DNA of 64,000 nt from Bradyrhizobium sp. 170 (GCF_023101085.1 NZ_CP064703.1:9026501-9090500); one strand, 5' to 3'. Shown: positions 36,166-46,367, counted from the first letter of the stretch. Notes: generated by a model from the letters alone, not told the origin. Numbers and translations: made by a program.

Positions 36166-39100
36166 AGGCTGCCCGCATCATTCCCGACGCCGTTCGCGCC
36201 ACGCAGGCGCGCGCCTCCGATCCGGCGGCTTCCGCCTTCGTCTCGGCGAACGCCGGATCGGGCAAGACCCATGTGCTGGTGCAGCGAGTAATTCGCCTGC
36301 TCCTCGCCGATGTGGCGCCGGAAAAGATTCTCTGCATCACGTTTACAAAAGCCGCCGCCGCCAACATGGCGGAACGGGTGTTCACCACCCTCGGCCATTG
36401 GGTGACGCTCGACGACGACGCACTGGACGCGGCGATCCGCGACGCCGGCATTCCCAATCCCGGCGCACGCCTGCGCAAATCGGCGCGCAAGCTGTTCGCC
36501 TGCGCGCTGGAGACGCCGGGCGGACTGAAGGTGCAGACCATCCACGCGCTGTGCACGCGGCTGCTGCAGCAATTCCCGTTCGAGGCCAACGTGCCGGCGC
36601 GGTTTGCCGTGCTCGACGACCGCGACCAGAACGAAATGATGGAGCGCGCCAATCTCGGGGTTTTCCTCGAAGCGTCGCGCAACCCCGACAGCGCCACTGG
36701 CCGCGCGCTGATGACGGCGATGGCGAGCGCCGCCGACGTCACCTTCAAGGACGTGGTGCGCGAGGCCTGTCTCAGTCGCGATCACTTCATGGCCTGGACG
36801 GATGCCGCCGGCAGCGCGCAAGCCGCTTCAGCGCAGATTTCGGCTGCACTCGGTGTCGAGCCCGATGATCGCATTGAGGGTGTCGAGCGTGAGATATTAG
36901 ACGGGCCGAACCTGCCGCGATCGCGCTGGCAGGAAATCGCACAGGTCCTGGATACCGGGAGCAAAACCGATCAGGGCCAGGCTACGCAGCTTCGCGCCGC
37001 GCTGGCATTTTCCGGTGCAGCCCAGGTGGACGAGTATCTCTGCGTGTTCCTCACCGACGCCGATCGCACGCCGCGCAAATCCGTGGTTACAAAGAACTTT
37101 ACGCGGGACAATCCTGCGGTTGGACGCTTGTTCGAATCCGAGATTGATCGCCTCGCGCCTCTGATCGCGAAACGCCGTGCGGTGACCGCCCGCGACCGCA
37201 CCGAGGCGCTGCTTTATATCGCTACCGCTGCGGCGGCCAATTATCGCCGCGAGAAGCAGGAACGCGGCCTGCTCGACTATGACGATCTGATCGACAAGAC
37301 ATTGGAGATGCTCGACCGCGTCTCCTCGGGCTGGGTGCATTACAAGCTCGACCGCGGCGTCGACCATGTGCTGATCGACGAGGCGCAGGACACCAGCCCG
37401 CGGCAATGGGACATTGTCGCCCACATCATCTCCGAATTCACCTCGGGCGCAGGCGCGCGCGACGGCGTGGTGCGAACGGTGTTCGCGGTCGGCGACGAGA
37501 AGCAGTCGATCTTTTCGTTCCAGGGTGCAGCGCCGCGCGAATTCGACCTGCGCCGCCGCGCGTTGCAGAGGAAGTTCGAGGGTGCCGGACTGAAGTTCGA
37601 TCCGGTATCGTTTACCTATTCGTTCCGGTCGGGACCGGAGATCCTGCATGCGGTCGATCAGGTGTTTCGCGAGCAGGATATTTTTCGCAGCATTCATGCG
37701 GTCGATATCGGCAATCCGATCCATCACGCGCTGGCCGACGCCGGCCCGGGTCAGATCGATCTCTGGGAGCTTGCGGAAACCGACGATCGGCAGGACATCG
37801 AAGGCTGGCGCGCGCCGTTCGACGGCGTCGCCGCGACCAGCCCCGAAGTGAAGCTTGCCCGGCGCATTCAGGCCGAGATCAAGACGCTGGTCGGCAGTGG
37901 CGTGATGACCGGCAGCAAGAGCGATCGCCGGCCGCTGCGCTATGGCGACATGCTGGTGCTGGTGCGCCGGCGCGGCAATGCGTTCGACGCCGTGATCCAG
38001 GCGCTGAAGCACGCCGGCATTCCGGTCGCTGGCGCCGACCGCCTCAAGCTGACCGAGCACATTGCCGTCATCGACCTGATGAACCTGGCGGATGCGCTGT
38101 TGCTGCCGCAGGACGACCTGGCGCTGGCGGTGGCGCTGAAGAGCCCGCTGTTTGGGCTTGGCGATGACGACCTGTTCAAGATCGCCTGGCAGCGCAAGGG
38201 ATCGTTGCGCGCGGCATTGACTGAGCGCGCCGTGGCCGACGGCCGGCTGCGGGATGCGCTGTGGCGGCTCGAACAGTGCGAACGCCGCTTTGCAAGCGAA
38301 ACGCCGTTTGCGTTCTATGCCTGGCTGCTTGGCGGCGACGGCGGCCGCGCGCGAATCCTGCGCCGGCTCGGACATGAGGCGAACGACGCGCTGGATGAAT
38401 TTCTGGAGCTGGCGCTGAACTACGAGCGCAAGGCGCCGGCCTCATTGCAGGGCTTTATGGCGTGGCTGCGCACGGCCGATCTCGAGGTGAAGCGCGACAT
38501 GGAAATTTCGCGCGACGAGGTCCGCGTCATGACCGTGCATGGCGCCAAGGGGCTGGAGGCTTCCGTCGTGTTCCTGGTGGACACCACGACCTCGCCCTCG
38601 GATACGCAGCGGCTGAAACTCATCAATTTGCCGCAGGGCAATGCCGATCCGCATGCGCCCGGTGTCGTGGTCTGGGCCGGCCGCAAGGCCGAGGATCCCC
38701 CGGCCGTCGTCGCGGCACGCGCGGCGATGATCGGCGATACCGAGGATGAATACCGCCGCCTGCTCTATGTCGCGATGACGCGCGCGGCAGACCGCCTGAT
38801 CGTCGGCGGCTGCCTGCCCGGCAACATGAAGAGTGTCCGACCGCTGTCCTGGTACGATCTGATCACCAGGGGGCTCGCCGGTTCTACCTTGCAGCTACAG
38901 GAGATCGAGACCGCCATAGGCCGGGTGAAGCGCTATACGCGCCCCGAGGAGGCGGCACCGTCAGCCGCTCCCGCTGCGGCGCCGCTTCCCCCGGCGCCGA
39001 TGATGCTGCCCAACTGGCTGCTGACCCCGGCGCAGCCCGAGGTCTCCCCGGAAAGCCTCCTGCGGCCCTCGGACACCGCTGACAGCGAGCGCCATCCGGT

Positions 39101-39656
39101 CCGGACGGCCGAATCGCTCACGCAGCGCGCCCGGGCCCTGCAGCGCGGCACGCTGGTGCACCGGCTCCTGCAATCGTTGCCCGATATTGCCGCCGAGCGC
39201 CGCCGCGAGGCCGCGCTGGCCTATCTGGCCCGCAATGCCGATGGCTGGACCGAGCAGGAACGGCAGGCGCTCGCCGATAGTACGCTGGCCTTGATCGCAG
39301 ATGCCCGCTTCGCGCCGGTGTTCGCCCCCGGCAGCCGGGCCGAAGTCTCGATCGTCGGACGGCTGAAGCGGCCGGCCGGACGGCCGGCGCTGGTGTCCGG
39401 GCAGATCGACCGCCTTGTGGTTACGGAAAACGAGGTCCTGGTCGTGGATTTCAAGACCAACCATGCCCCGCCGAGCCGGCCTGACGAGGCGCCGAAGGGC
39501 TATGTCCGCCAGCTCGCGCTGTACCGGGCAGTGCTGGCGAAGCTTTATCCCCAGCGGCTGGTTCGAGCGGCACTGCTTTGGACCGAAAGCGCTGAATTAA
39601 TGGAGATTTCAGCCCCCGCACTGGAAGCCGAGCTGGCATCCATCATCTCGGCGTGA
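36159..39656 (+). CDS. addA: AddA subunit, UvrD-type helicase and nuclease
   Basis: 1165 residues from the ATG at 36159 inside the addB stop region. An SF1A helicase: Walker A SANAGSGKTHVL (motif I), CITFTKAAAANMAERV (Ia), VLIDEAQDTSPRQW (II), VGDEKQSIFSFQGA (III), FTYSFRSG (IV), MTVHGAKGLEASVVF (V) and LLYVAMTRAADRL (VI). A C-terminal RecB-type nuclease has VVDFKTNHAPPSRP (Asp and Lys) and YVRQLALYRAVL. It unwinds and degrades broken ends up to a Chi-like site. The operon addB-addA is followed by trxA at 105 bases. Confidence 0.96.
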   Translation: MVKAARIIPDAVRATQARASDPAASAFVSANAGSGKTHVLVQRVIRLLLADVAPEKILCITFTKAAAANMAERVFTTLGHWVTLDDDALDAAIRDAGIPNPGARLRKSARKLFACALETPGGLKVQTIHALCTRLLQQFPFEANVPARFAVLDDRDQNEMMERANLGVFLEASRNPDSATGRALMTAMASAADVTFKDVVREACLSRDHFMAWTDAAGSAQAASAQISAALGVEPDDRIEGVEREILDGPNLPRSRWQEIAQVLDTGSKTDQGQATQLRAALAFSGAAQVDEYLCVFLTDADRTPRKSVVTKNFTRDNPAVGRLFESEIDRLAPLIAKRRAVTARDRTEALLYIATAAAANYRREKQERGLLDYDDLIDKTLEMLDRVSSGWVHYKLDRGVDHVLIDEAQDTSPRQWDIVAHIISEFTSGAGARDGVVRTVFAVGDEKQSIFSFQGAAPREFDLRRRALQRKFEGAGLKFDPVSFTYSFRSGPEILHAVDQVFREQDIFRSIHAVDIGNPIHHALADAGPGQIDLWELAETDDRQDIEGWRAPFDGVAATSPEVKLARRIQAEIKTLVGSGVMTGSKSDRRPLRYGDMLVLVRRRGNAFDAVIQALKHAGIPVAGADRLKLTEHIAVIDLMNLADALLLPQDDLALAVALKSPLFGLGDDDLFKIAWQRKGSLRAALTERAVADGRLRDALWRLEQCERRFASETPFAFYAWLLGGDGGRARILRRLGHEANDALDEFLELALNYERKAPASLQGFMAWLRTADLEVKRDMEISRDEVRVMTVHGAKGLEASVVFLVDTTTSPSDTQRLKLINLPQGNADPHAPGVVVWAGRKAEDPPAVVAARAAMIGDTEDEYRRLLYVAMTRAADRLIVGGCLPGNMKSVRPLSWYDLITRGLAGSTLQLQEIETAIGRVKRYTRPEEAAPSAAPAAAPLPPAPMMLPNWLLTPAQPEVSPESLLRPSDTADSERHPVRTAESLTQRARALQRGTLVHRLLQSLPDIAAERRREAALAYLARNADGWTEQERQALADSTLALIADARFAPVFAPGSRAEVSIVGRLKRPAGRPALVSGQIDRLVVTENEVLVVDFKTNHAPPSRPDEAPKGYVRQLALYRAVLAKLYPQRLVRAALLWTESAELMEISAPALEAELASIISA

Positions 39657-39761
39657 CCCATGCTTGACCCGGCAGGATCGCGTTCATAGGTTTGATCCTA
39701 TCATTGCGGGCGCGATTCTCATCCCGCGCCCCTTAATTCCTAACCGAACGAGGTAATTCCC

Positions 39762-40082
39762 ATGGCCGTTGGCAAGGTTTCTGACGCCGATTTCGAAGCC
39801 GAGGTGCTCAAGGCGACCGGGCCGGTGGTCGTCGATTTCTGGGCCGAATGGTGCGGCCCCTGTCGCATGATCGCGCCCGCGCTCGACGAGATTTCCGGCG
39901 CCATGGGCGACAAGGTCAAGATCGTGAAGCTGAATGTCGACGAGAGCCCGAAGACGGCCTCGAAATACGGCGTGATGTCGATCCCGACCCTGATGATCTT
40001 CAAGGGCGGCGAGATGGCCTCCCGCCAGGTCGGCGCCGCGCCGAAGGCGAAGCTGCAGCAGTGGATTACCGCTGCGGTCTGA
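39762..40082 (+). CDS. trxA: Thioredoxin
   Basis: 106 residues, a classic Trx1. The redox motif is WAEWCGPCRMIAPALDEI (Cys-Gly-Pro-Cys), with the buried Asp in VVVDFWAEW and the cis-proline in MSIPTLMIFKGGE. It reduces disulfides in ribonucleotide reductase, methionine sulfoxide reductase and others, using thioredoxin reductase. An AACGAGGTAATTCCC ribosome-site region precedes the ATG. The strong terminator downstream makes it the last gene of the divL-addAB-trxA stretch. Confidence 0.98.
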   Translation: MAVGKVSDADFEAEVLKATGPVVVDFWAEWCGPCRMIAPALDEISGAMGDKVKIVKLNVDESPKTASKYGVMSIPTLMIFKGGEMASRQVGAAPKAKLQQWITAAV

Positions 40083-40108
40083 TCGGCTTCGAGCGATCAT
40101 TTGTGATG

Positions 40109-40140
40109 AAGCGGCCGGCGGATAGCCGGCCGTTTTTGTT
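40109..40140 (+). terminator. Rho-independent terminator after trxA
   Basis: CGGCCGGC (40113-40120) and GCCGGCCG (40126-40133) pair perfectly around GGATA and are followed by TTTTTGTTTTTG, 31 bases after the trxA stop. Confidence 0.92.
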
Positions 40141-40158
40141 TTTGCGGCGAATGATCTC

Positions 40159-40245
40159 GTAGCCCGGGTGGAGCGAAAGCGTAACCCGGGATTCTCTGTT
40201 CGCTGCATGATCCTCCCGGATTGCGCTTCGCTCCATCCGGGCTAC
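40159..40245. repeat. Intergenic palindromic repeat, family A copy 3
   Basis: Same element as at 7848 and 13928: GTAGCCCGGGTGGAGCG at the left and CGCTCCATCCGGGCTAC at the right. The right edge overlaps the phosphoesterase gene, whose TAG stop (40242-40244, minus strand) lies in the terminal GGGCTAC of the repeat. The element has therefore replaced the original end of that gene, or defines it. Confidence 0.85.
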
Positions 40246-40985
40246 ACGTTGATCCACCCCGTCGCCAACGCGTGCGCCAGTTCGGCCTGACCGTTCTGCC
40301 GCGCGAGCGTTGCCATCGCCTCATGATCATATCGCACATGCCGGAGGGTGACGCGCCAGGCGCCATCGGCGAGTTCAAGGATGGCGTAGCGCGCATCCGG
40401 CGTGCCGGCTTCGATCACATGCGCAAACGGATGAGTATCGCGATAACCGGGTGAGCCGACGCTGCCGGGATTGACGATCAATCGGCCATCGCGAAGCCTG
40501 ACCACGCGGGCGAGATGGGTATGCGCGCAGAGGATCAAGGACAGCGTGATGCCCCTGGCGTGCTCCTCGACCGCCTCCCGCGGGGACATTCGCACGGTGC
40601 CGTCGGGCAAGATGGTCTCCAGCCAGTAGACCTCGTCATGGTTGGGCGTCGCATGACAGAGAAACACCTGATCGCGAAACACGGCGGTCTTTGGCACCGC
40701 GCGCAGCCAGTCGAGATGGCGCGCTTCGAGTTGCGCATGGGCGGGCCGATCCCATGACCCCATCTTCTCCGGCGGCCGGTCGATCAGATAGCGATCATGA
40801 TTGCCGAGGACGTGAACGGCGTCGAGCGCCATCAGCGTGTCCATGGTTCGGCGCGCGTCGAGCGGGCCGCTCGCCATGTCGCCGAGATTGACGATCTCGC
40901 CAATGCCCTGCGCGCGGATGTCAGCCAGCACGGCTTCCAGCGCGAGATAATTTCCGTGCACATCGGCAATCGCGGCAAAGCGCAT
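40242..40985 (-). CDS. Metallophosphoesterase, YfcE/MJ0936-like
   Basis: 247 residues from the ATG at 40985 (MRFAAIADVHGNYLALEAVL). The calcineurin-like metal-binding set is intact: IADVHGN (Asp, His), VNLGDMASGP (Asp), VLGNHDRYL (Asn, His), CHATPN, CAHTHLARVV (His-x-His) and VNPGSVGSP. These small enzymes hydrolyse phosphodiesters or phosphomonoesters with two metal ions; the substrate is unknown. The last residues (GWINV, stop) are supplied by the family A repeat. The longer frame from 41027 lacks homology at its N-terminus. It does not seem linked to folC, 291 bases upstream. Confidence 0.85.
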   Translation of the reverse strand: MRFAAIADVHGNYLALEAVLADIRAQGIGEIVNLGDMASGPLDARRTMDTLMALDAVHVLGNHDRYLIDRPPEKMGSWDRPAHAQLEARHLDWLRAVPKTAVFRDQVFLCHATPNHDEVYWLETILPDGTVRMSPREAVEEHARGITLSLILCAHTHLARVVRLRDGRLIVNPGSVGSPGYRDTHPFAHVIEAGTPDARYAILELADGAWRVTLRHVRYDHEAMATLARQNGQAELAHALATGWINV

Positions 40986-41118
40986 GTCAATTCTCAATTC
41001 CAGCTTTCGACGAGGGACGTCGCACAACCTGCAAGAACCTGTGCAAGAACGATGCTATGGCGATCTACCTCATTTGGGTGAAGCCAACCCGCAACATCCT
41101 CCTTTTGGTTATAGGGTG

Positions 41119-41143
41119 GAACCCGAGTTCCGACTCGCAGTTC
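41119..41143 (+). promoter_or_regulatory. Sigma-EcfG-like promoter
   Basis: GGAAC (41119-41123), 17 bases, then GTT (41141-41143) fits the general-stress promoter of alphaproteobacteria (GGAAC-N16/17-cGTT), with A in place of the C. It points along the plus strand, where no protein gene follows, but a hairpin with a T-rich tail lies 74 bases downstream. Confidence 0.35.
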
Positions 41144-41149
41144 GCAGGC

Positions 41150-41256
41150 GTCTTGGCTAGTCTTTACAACGACCGGGGCTGGAGCATTCATAAACAATCG
41201 ATATTTCTACCCGGGCGGCCGCTGGAAGCAATTTCAGCGGCCATTTAATTTTCTTC
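41150..41256 (+). ncRNA. Candidate small RNA, about 100 bases
   Basis: It lies in the 291-base gap between folC and the phosphoesterase gene, both on the minus strand. On the plus strand a sigma-EcfG-like promoter (41119-41143) is followed by an AT-richer stretch and then a perfect hairpin, GGCCGCTG (41217-41224) and CAGCGGCC (41235-41242), with ATTTAATTTTCTTCT after it. The T-rich side is on the plus strand, so the hairpin does not serve as a terminator for folC. No open frame with a ribosome site is convincing. Ends are estimates. Confidence 0.3.
41217..41256 (+). terminator. Terminator-like hairpin on the plus strand
   Basis: An 8-base perfect stem (GGCCGCTG/CAGCGGCC), a 10-base loop, then ATTTAATTTTCTTCT. 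No plus-strand gene precedes it except the candidate small RNA. Confidence 0.5.
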
Positions 41257-41276
41257 TGACTAACTTTCTTTCGGCG

Positions 41277-42617
41277 CTATCCCGGTGGCGTGCCGTTGAT
41301 ATCAAGCACATGGCCGGCGAGATAGAGCGAGCCGGTAATCAGGATACGCGGCGGCACTTCGTAAGCCAGCCGCGACAGCGCGTGTAGCGCGGCTTCGACG
41401 CTTGCAGCATTTTCCACGCGCATGCCGAGCGCGCGGGCCGCATCCGCCAGCCGGTCCGGCGGCATCACGTTGTCGCGGCCGGGAATCGGTATCGCCATGA
41501 TGTGGCGCGTCAGGCCGGCGAAATTGGCGAGGAACGCGCCCGCATCCTTGTTCGCCATCATTCCCGCGATCACCACCAGCGGGCGCGATACCCGCTCCTC
41601 GAGATCGCCGAGCGCTGCAGCAGCAACGCGGCCGCCTTCCGCATTGTGCCCGCCATCGAGCCAGATCTCGCACCCCTTGGGTCCTTGATCGACCAGCGCG
41701 CCCGCGACCAGCCGCTGCATCCGGGCCGGCCATTCGGCATTGACGATGCCGGCCTCGAACGCCGGCATTCCGATCTTGAACGAATCGATCGCGCGCAAGG
41801 TTGCGATCGCAAGCCCGGCATTGTCGAATTGATGCCGCCCGAACAGCTTTGGCGCCGCAAGATCCATCAGGCCGCGCTCGTCCTGATAGACCAGCCGCCC
41901 GCGTTCGACGCCGACATGCCATTGCTGTCCCGCCGCATGCATCGGCGCGCGCATGCGCGTCGCCTGCGCCTCGATGACAGACATTGCCTCCGGCGCCTGC
42001 TCGGCACAACTCACCGGCGTGCCGCGCTTGATGATGGCGGCCTTCTCAGTTGCAATGGCGGTCAGCGTGCTGCCGAGGAATTCCGTGTGATCCATGCTGA
42101 CCGGCGTGATGACAACGGCGATCGGCCTGTCGATCACGTTGGTGGCGTCGAGCCGCCCGCCAAGGCCGGTTTCCAGCAGCACGACATCGGCCTCATGCTC
42201 CGCGAACAGGCAAAACGCCGCCGCGGTCTCCATCTCGAAAATCGTGATCGGCTCGCCCGCATTGACCTGTTCGCAGTGCTCCAGCACCCGGCGCAACTCG
42301 GCATCGCTTGCCAGCCGGCCACCGCCCTTCTCGCCGATGCGGAAGCATTCGTTGATCCGCACCAGGTAGGGCGAGGTGTAGACGTGCACCCGCAGGCCCG
42401 CGGCCTCGAGAATCGCGCGCAGATAGGCGATGGTCGAACCCTTGCCGTTGGTGCCCGCGACATGGATCACCGGCGGCAGCAGGGCTTCCGGATGATCGAG
42501 CCGCTCCAGCAGGCGGTGCATGCGATCGAGGCTGAGATCGATGCGCTTCGGATGCAAGGCAGACAGCCGCGCGATCAATTCACCGAGCGGCTGGGATTTG
42601 GCGGCAGGTAGATTCAC
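41277..42617 (-). CDS. folC: Folylpolyglutamate synthase/dihydrofolate synthase
   Basis: 446 residues. It starts with GTG (42617-42615) overlapping the accD TGA (GTGA), so it is coupled to accD; the apparent 757-residue frame upstream is antiphase accD sequence. A Mur-ligase-type ATPase: the P-loop [42 protein letters not shown] and [11 protein letters not shown]. It adds glutamates to dihydropteroate and tetrahydrofolates for retention and cofactor use. It is the last gene of the trpFBA-accD-folC operon. Confidence 0.95.
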   Translation of the reverse strand: MNLPAAKSQPLGELIARLSALHPKRIDLSLDRMHRLLERLDHPEALLPPVIHVAGTNGKGSTIAYLRAILEAAGLRVHVYTSPYLVRINECFRIGEKGGGRLASDAELRRVLEHCEQVNAGEPITIFEMETAAAFCLFAEHEADVVLLETGLGGRLDATNVIDRPIAVVITPVSMDHTEFLGSTLTAIATEKAAIIKRGTPVSCAEQAPEAMSVIEAQATRMRAPMHAAGQQWHVGVERGRLVYQDERGLMDLAAPKLFGRHQFDNAGLAIATLRAIDSFKIGMPAFEAGIVNAEWPARMQRLVAGALVDQGPKGCEIWLDGGHNAEGGRVAAAALGDLEERVSRPLVVIAGMMANKDAGAFLANFAGLTRHIMAIPIPGRDNVMPPDRLADAARALGMRVENAASVEAALHALSRLAYEVPPRILITGSLYLAGHVLDINGTPPG

Positions 42618-43555
42618 GCGTGGGGCGCAGCCGGCACGGCTTCCGGCGCCAAGACGATCTGGGCCGGGTCCGTGACCTGCGGCGCGGGCTTTGAAGCGAC
42701 GTCGAGCGCCGGGGATTTGGTCAAGAGCCGGCACAGCCGCGCCAGCGTCGGGCGCATCTCGTGGCGATGCACGACCATGTCGACCATGCCGTGGTCGAGC
42801 AGATACTCGGCGCGCTGGAATCCTTCCGGCAGTTTCTCGCGGATGGTCTGCTCGATCACGCGCGCGCCGGCGAAGCCGATCAGCGCGCCGGGTTCGGCGA
42901 TCTGCACGTCGCCCAGCATGGCATAGGATGCGGTGACGCCGCCGGTGGTCGGATTGGTCAGCACGACGATGTAGGGCAGCTTCGCTTCCCGCAGCATCTG
43001 CACGCCGACGGTGGTGCGCGGCATCTGCATCAGCGACAGAATGCCTTCCTGCATCCGCGCGCCGCCCGAGGCCGCGAACATGATGAACGGCGACTTCTTC
43101 TCCACCGCAAGCTCGAGCCCGCGCACGATCGCCTCGCCCGCGGCCATGCCGAGCGAACCGCCCATGAAATCGAAATCCTGCACCGCGACGACGACGCCGG
43201 CGCCCTCCAACTTTCCGTAGCCGACCTTGATGGCGTCGTTCAGCCCGGTCTTGGCGCGTGCGTCCTTGATGCGGTCGACATATTTGCGCTCGTCGCGAAA
43301 CTTGAGCGGATCGGCCGTCACTTCCGGCAGGGCGATGTCGTACCAGGTCTCGTTGTCGAAGATCGACTTCAGCCGAGCCACCGCGCCCATGCGCATGTGG
43401 TAGTTCGAGCCGGGGATGACGAACTGGTTGGCCTCGACGTCCTTGTAGAACACGAGCTGCCCGGAATCCGGGCACTTGATCCACAGGTTCTCCGGCGTCT
43501 CGCGGCGCAGGATGTTGCGGATCTTCGGCCGGACGACATTGGTGAGCCAATTCAT
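42614..43555 (-). CDS. accD: Acetyl-CoA carboxylase carboxyltransferase subunit beta
   Basis: 313 residues from the ATG at 43555 ([16 protein letters not shown]). Crotonase-fold carboxyltransferase motifs: [36 protein letters not shown], and [16 protein letters not shown] (oxyanion glycines). With AccA it transfers carboxyl from biotin to acetyl-CoA, giving malonyl-CoA. The N-terminal zinc ribbon seen in E. coli (four Cys) has lost three: the region reads [13 protein letters not shown] and [12 protein letters not shown], so zinc binding there is unlikely. It lies 105 bases after trpA and overlaps folC by 4 bases. Confidence 0.95.
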   Translation of the reverse strand: MNWLTNVVRPKIRNILRRETPENLWIKCPDSGQLVFYKDVEANQFVIPGSNYHMRMGAVARLKSIFDNETWYDIALPEVTADPLKFRDERKYVDRIKDARAKTGLNDAIKVGYGKLEGAGVVVAVQDFDFMGGSLGMAAGEAIVRGLELAVEKKSPFIMFAASGGARMQEGILSLMQMPRTTVGVQMLREAKLPYIVVLTNPTTGGVTASYAMLGDVQIAEPGALIGFAGARVIEQTIREKLPEGFQRAEYLLDHGMVDMVVHRHEMRPTLARLCRLLTKSPALDVASKPAPQVTDPAQIVLAPEAVPAAPHA

Positions 43556-43660
43556 GGTTCGCTCCGAAATGCGGTTAAACGCACTTGTCTGAACTATATG
43601 GCGGCCCGAATCACTCCGGGCAAGCCGCCCCTTCCGGTCCAATTGACAAGCAATTGTGGC

Positions 43661-44497
43661 TTATTCAGCCGCCTGCTTCGCCCCCCGGACACCCTGCGCC
43701 AGTGAGGCCACGAGATCGGCCACCGCCGCGACCGTCTTGGTGGTCGCCTGCCCCTTCGTGTCCAGGCTGTCGCGCAACGCGTCGACCAGCGCGGTACCGA
43801 CCACGGCGCCGTTGGCCTTCTCGGCAATCGCCCGCGCCGCCTGCGGGGTGCGGATGCCGAAGCCGACACACACTGGCAGCTTGGTGTGGCGCTTGATCCT
43901 CGCCACGGCGTCGCCAACGACCGTCGAGTCGGCCGCAGCTGCGCCGGTGATACCGGTGATCGAGACGTAGTAGACAAAGCCGGACGTGTTTGCGAGCACG
44001 GCCGGCAAGCGCTTGTCATCGGTGGTCGGCGTCGCCAGTCGGATGAAGTTGAGCCCGGCCTTCAGCGCGGGAATGCACAGCTCCTCGTCCTCCTCCGGCG
44101 GCAGGTCGACGATGATCAGGCCGTCGACGCCGGCCGTCTTGGCGTCGGCGAGAAACTTGTCGACGCCGTAGATGTAGATCGGATTGTAGTAGCCCATCAG
44201 CACCAGCGGCGTGGCGTGGTCGTCCTTGCGGAAGCCGCGCACCATCTCCAGCGTCTTCTTCAGCGTCATGCCCGCCTTCAGCGCGCGCAGGCCCGCCGCC
44301 TGGATCGACGGACCGTCGGCCATCGGGTCGGTAAAGGGCATGCCGATCTCGATGATGTCGGCGCCCGCCTTCGGCAGCGCCTTGATGATGTCGAGCGACG
44401 TCGCAGGGTCCGGATCGCCAGCCATCAGGAAGGTGACAAAAGCCGAGCGGCCCTCTTTCTTGAGTTCGGCAAAGCGTGCGTCGATGCGGGTGGTCAC
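43661..44497 (-). CDS. trpA: Tryptophan synthase alpha chain
   Basis: 278 residues. A TIM barrel with the catalytic Glu of [16 protein letters not shown] and the Asp of that same motif (E. coli Glu49/Asp60), [10 protein letters not shown] and the phosphate-binding VGFGIRTP. It cleaves indole-3-glycerol phosphate to indole, which is channelled to TrpB. Its ATG overlaps the trpB stop by four bases. The order trpF-trpB-trpA without trpC/D/E reflects the split trp genes of Rhizobiales. Confidence 0.97.
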   Translation of the reverse strand: MTTRIDARFAELKKEGRSAFVTFLMAGDPDPATSLDIIKALPKAGADIIEIGMPFTDPMADGPSIQAAGLRALKAGMTLKKTLEMVRGFRKDDHATPLVLMGYYNPIYIYGVDKFLADAKTAGVDGLIIVDLPPEEDEELCIPALKAGLNFIRLATPTTDDKRLPAVLANTSGFVYYVSITGITGAAAADSTVVGDAVARIKRHTKLPVCVGFGIRTPQAARAIAEKANGAVVGTALVDALRDSLDTKGQATTKTVAAVADLVASLAQGVRGAKQAAE

Positions 44498-45711
44498 TGC
44501 TTCTTGCCTTTCAAAATCTCCGTGATCTGCGGAATGTCCTTGTCGCCACGGCCGGACAGATTGACCACCATCAGATGATCTTTCGGCCGCTTGGGCGCGA
44601 GCTCCGTGACCTTGGCGATCGCATGCGCGGATTCCAGCGCCGGCGGGATGCCCTCCAGCCGCGACAGCAGCATGAAGGCGGCGAGCGCTTCGTCGTCCGT
44701 CGCCGACAGATAGGTGACGCGGCCGGTCTCGTGCAGCCAGGAATGCTCCGGTCCGATGCCGGGATAGTCGAGCCCCGCCGAGATCGAATGCGCGTCCTGG
44801 ATCTGGCCGTCATCGTCCATCAAGAGATAGGTGCGGTTGCCGTGCAGCACGCCGGCCCGGCCGCCGGCGATCGAGGCGGCGTGGAGCTGTGTCAGCCCGT
44901 GGCCGGCGGCCTCGACACCAAAAATTTCGACGGAGGGATCATCAAGGAATGGATGGAACAAGCCCATCGCATTGGAGCCGCCGCCGATGCAGGCGACCAG
45001 CGAATTCGGCAGGCGTCCTTCGGCTTCCATCATCTGCTTGCGGGTCTCGTCGCCAATGACCGATTGGAAGTCGCGCACCATCATCGGATAGGGATGCGGC
45101 CCCGCCACCGTGCCGATGCAATAGAACGTGTCGTGCACGTTGGTGACCCAGTCGCGCAGCGCCTCGTTCATCGCGTCCTTCAGCGTGCGCGTGCCCGACT
45201 GCACCGGAACGACCTTGGCGCCCAGCATCTCCATGCGGAACACGTTCGGCGCCTGACGGGCGACGTCGACTGCGCCCATATAGACCACGCATTCCAGCCC
45301 AAAGCGCGCGCACAGCGTCGCGGTGGCAACGCCATGCTGGCCAGCGCCGGTCTCGGCAATGATGCGCTTCTTGCCCATGCGCCGCGCGACCATGATCTGG
45401 CCAAGCACGTTGTTCACCTTGTGCGAGCCGGTGTGGTTGAGTTCCTCACGCTTCAGATAAATCTTGGCGCCGCCGAGATGCTCGGTCAGGCGTTCGGCAA
45501 AATAGAGCGGCGACGGCCGGCCGACATAATCCTTGAGGTAACCGTTCATCTCCGCCTGGAACGCAGGATCGGCCTTGGCCGCCGCATAGGCCTTTTCCAG
45601 GTCGAGAATCAGCGGCATCAGCGTTTCCGCGACGAAACGTCCGCCGAAATTGCCGAAATGCCCGCGCTCGTCGGGGCCGGTGCGGAATGAATTGGGCAGG
45701 TTTGGATTCAT
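44494..45711 (-). CDS. trpB: Tryptophan synthase beta chain
   Basis: 405 residues. A fold-type II PLP enzyme. The PLP lysine lies in [13 protein letters not shown], the phosphate-binding loop is GGGSNAMG, and the catalytic Glu is in AETGAGQHG. It condenses indole with serine to tryptophan. It overlaps trpF upstream and trpA downstream by four bases each, so the three are translationally coupled. Confidence 0.98.
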   Translation of the reverse strand: MNPNLPNSFRTGPDERGHFGNFGGRFVAETLMPLILDLEKAYAAAKADPAFQAEMNGYLKDYVGRPSPLYFAERLTEHLGGAKIYLKREELNHTGSHKVNNVLGQIMVARRMGKKRIIAETGAGQHGVATATLCARFGLECVVYMGAVDVARQAPNVFRMEMLGAKVVPVQSGTRTLKDAMNEALRDWVTNVHDTFYCIGTVAGPHPYPMMVRDFQSVIGDETRKQMMEAEGRLPNSLVACIGGGSNAMGLFHPFLDDPSVEIFGVEAAGHGLTQLHAASIAGGRAGVLHGNRTYLLMDDDGQIQDAHSISAGLDYPGIGPEHSWLHETGRVTYLSATDDEALAAFMLLSRLEGIPPALESAHAIAKVTELAPKRPKDHLMVVNLSGRGDKDIPQITEILKGKKQ

Positions 45712-46367
45712 CGGACCATCAGTTCTTCGGTGGCGCGCGCGGCGCGAATGAAATTGCGGATCATCTCTGGATCCTTGACACCGGGCGCGCTTTCGACGCC
45801 GGAGGACACATCGACGCCGCCGGCGCGGGTGACGCGGACCGCCTCCGCGACGTTGGCGGCGGAAAGCCCGCCCGAGACCATGAAGGGCAGCTGGAGATCG
45901 AGCTTTTCCAGAACGTGCCAGTCGAACACGGCCCCCAGCCCGCCGGGGCGGGTGGCGCCCTTGGGCGCACGGGCGTCGAACAGAATGCGATCGGCCACAC
46001 TGACATAGCCCGGCAGCGCCGCGAGATCGGCTGACGTTTCGACCGCAATCACCTTCATGACCGGCAGTGCGAACTTCGCCTTGATGTCGCGCACGCGCGC
46101 GATGGTTTCCTTGCCGTGCAATTGCAGGAGATCCGGCCGCAGCGTCTCGACGATGTTTTCAAGCGTCGCGTCGTCGGCATCGACGGTCAGCGCCACCTTG
46201 GTCGCGCGGTCCTTGGCCTGCCGGCCCAGTTCCCGCGCGGTCTCGAGGCTGAGATGGCGCGGCGACGGGGAGAAGAACACGAACCCCACCATGTCGGCGC
46301 CCGCCTCAAGCGCTGTGTCGAGCGTCTCGCGCGTGGACAGGCCGCAAATTTTGACGAGCAGGGACAT
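45708..46367 (-). CDS. trpF: Phosphoribosylanthranilate isomerase
   Basis: 219 residues, the normal TrpF length. Catalytic Cys in VKICGLST and Asp in [12 protein letters not shown] are visible, along with the phosphate-binding end VMVSGGL-like ([12 protein letters not shown]) and [12 protein letters not shown]. It converts N-(5-phosphoribosyl)anthranilate to the enol-ribulose isomer. It is the first gene of the trpFBA-accD-folC transcript. A LapA-family gene lies 62 bases upstream on the same strand. Confidence 0.97.
   Translation of the reverse strand: MSLLVKICGLSTRETLDTALEAGADMVGFVFFSPSPRHLSLETARELGRQAKDRATKVALTVDADDATLENIVETLRPDLLQLHGKETIARVRDIKAKFALPVMKVIAVETSADLAALPGYVSVADRILFDARAPKGATRPGGLGAVFDWHVLEKLDLQLPFMVSGGLSAANVAEAVRVTRAGGVDVSSGVESAPGVKDPEMIRNFIRAARATEELMVR

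Noticed and set aside
41057..41248. A 63-codon plus-strand frame in the folC-phosphoesterase gap.
   Set aside because: No ribosome site, no recognisable features, and it runs across the promoter and terminator signals of the small RNA candidate.
41502..42611. A 369-codon plus-strand frame opposite folC.
   Set aside because: Antisense to a well-supported gene, with Arg- and His-rich composition and no ribosome site or motif.
42618..43550. Extension of folC to 757 residues.
   Set aside because: The extra part is accD read out of frame. The GTG overlapping the accD stop gives a normal FolC.
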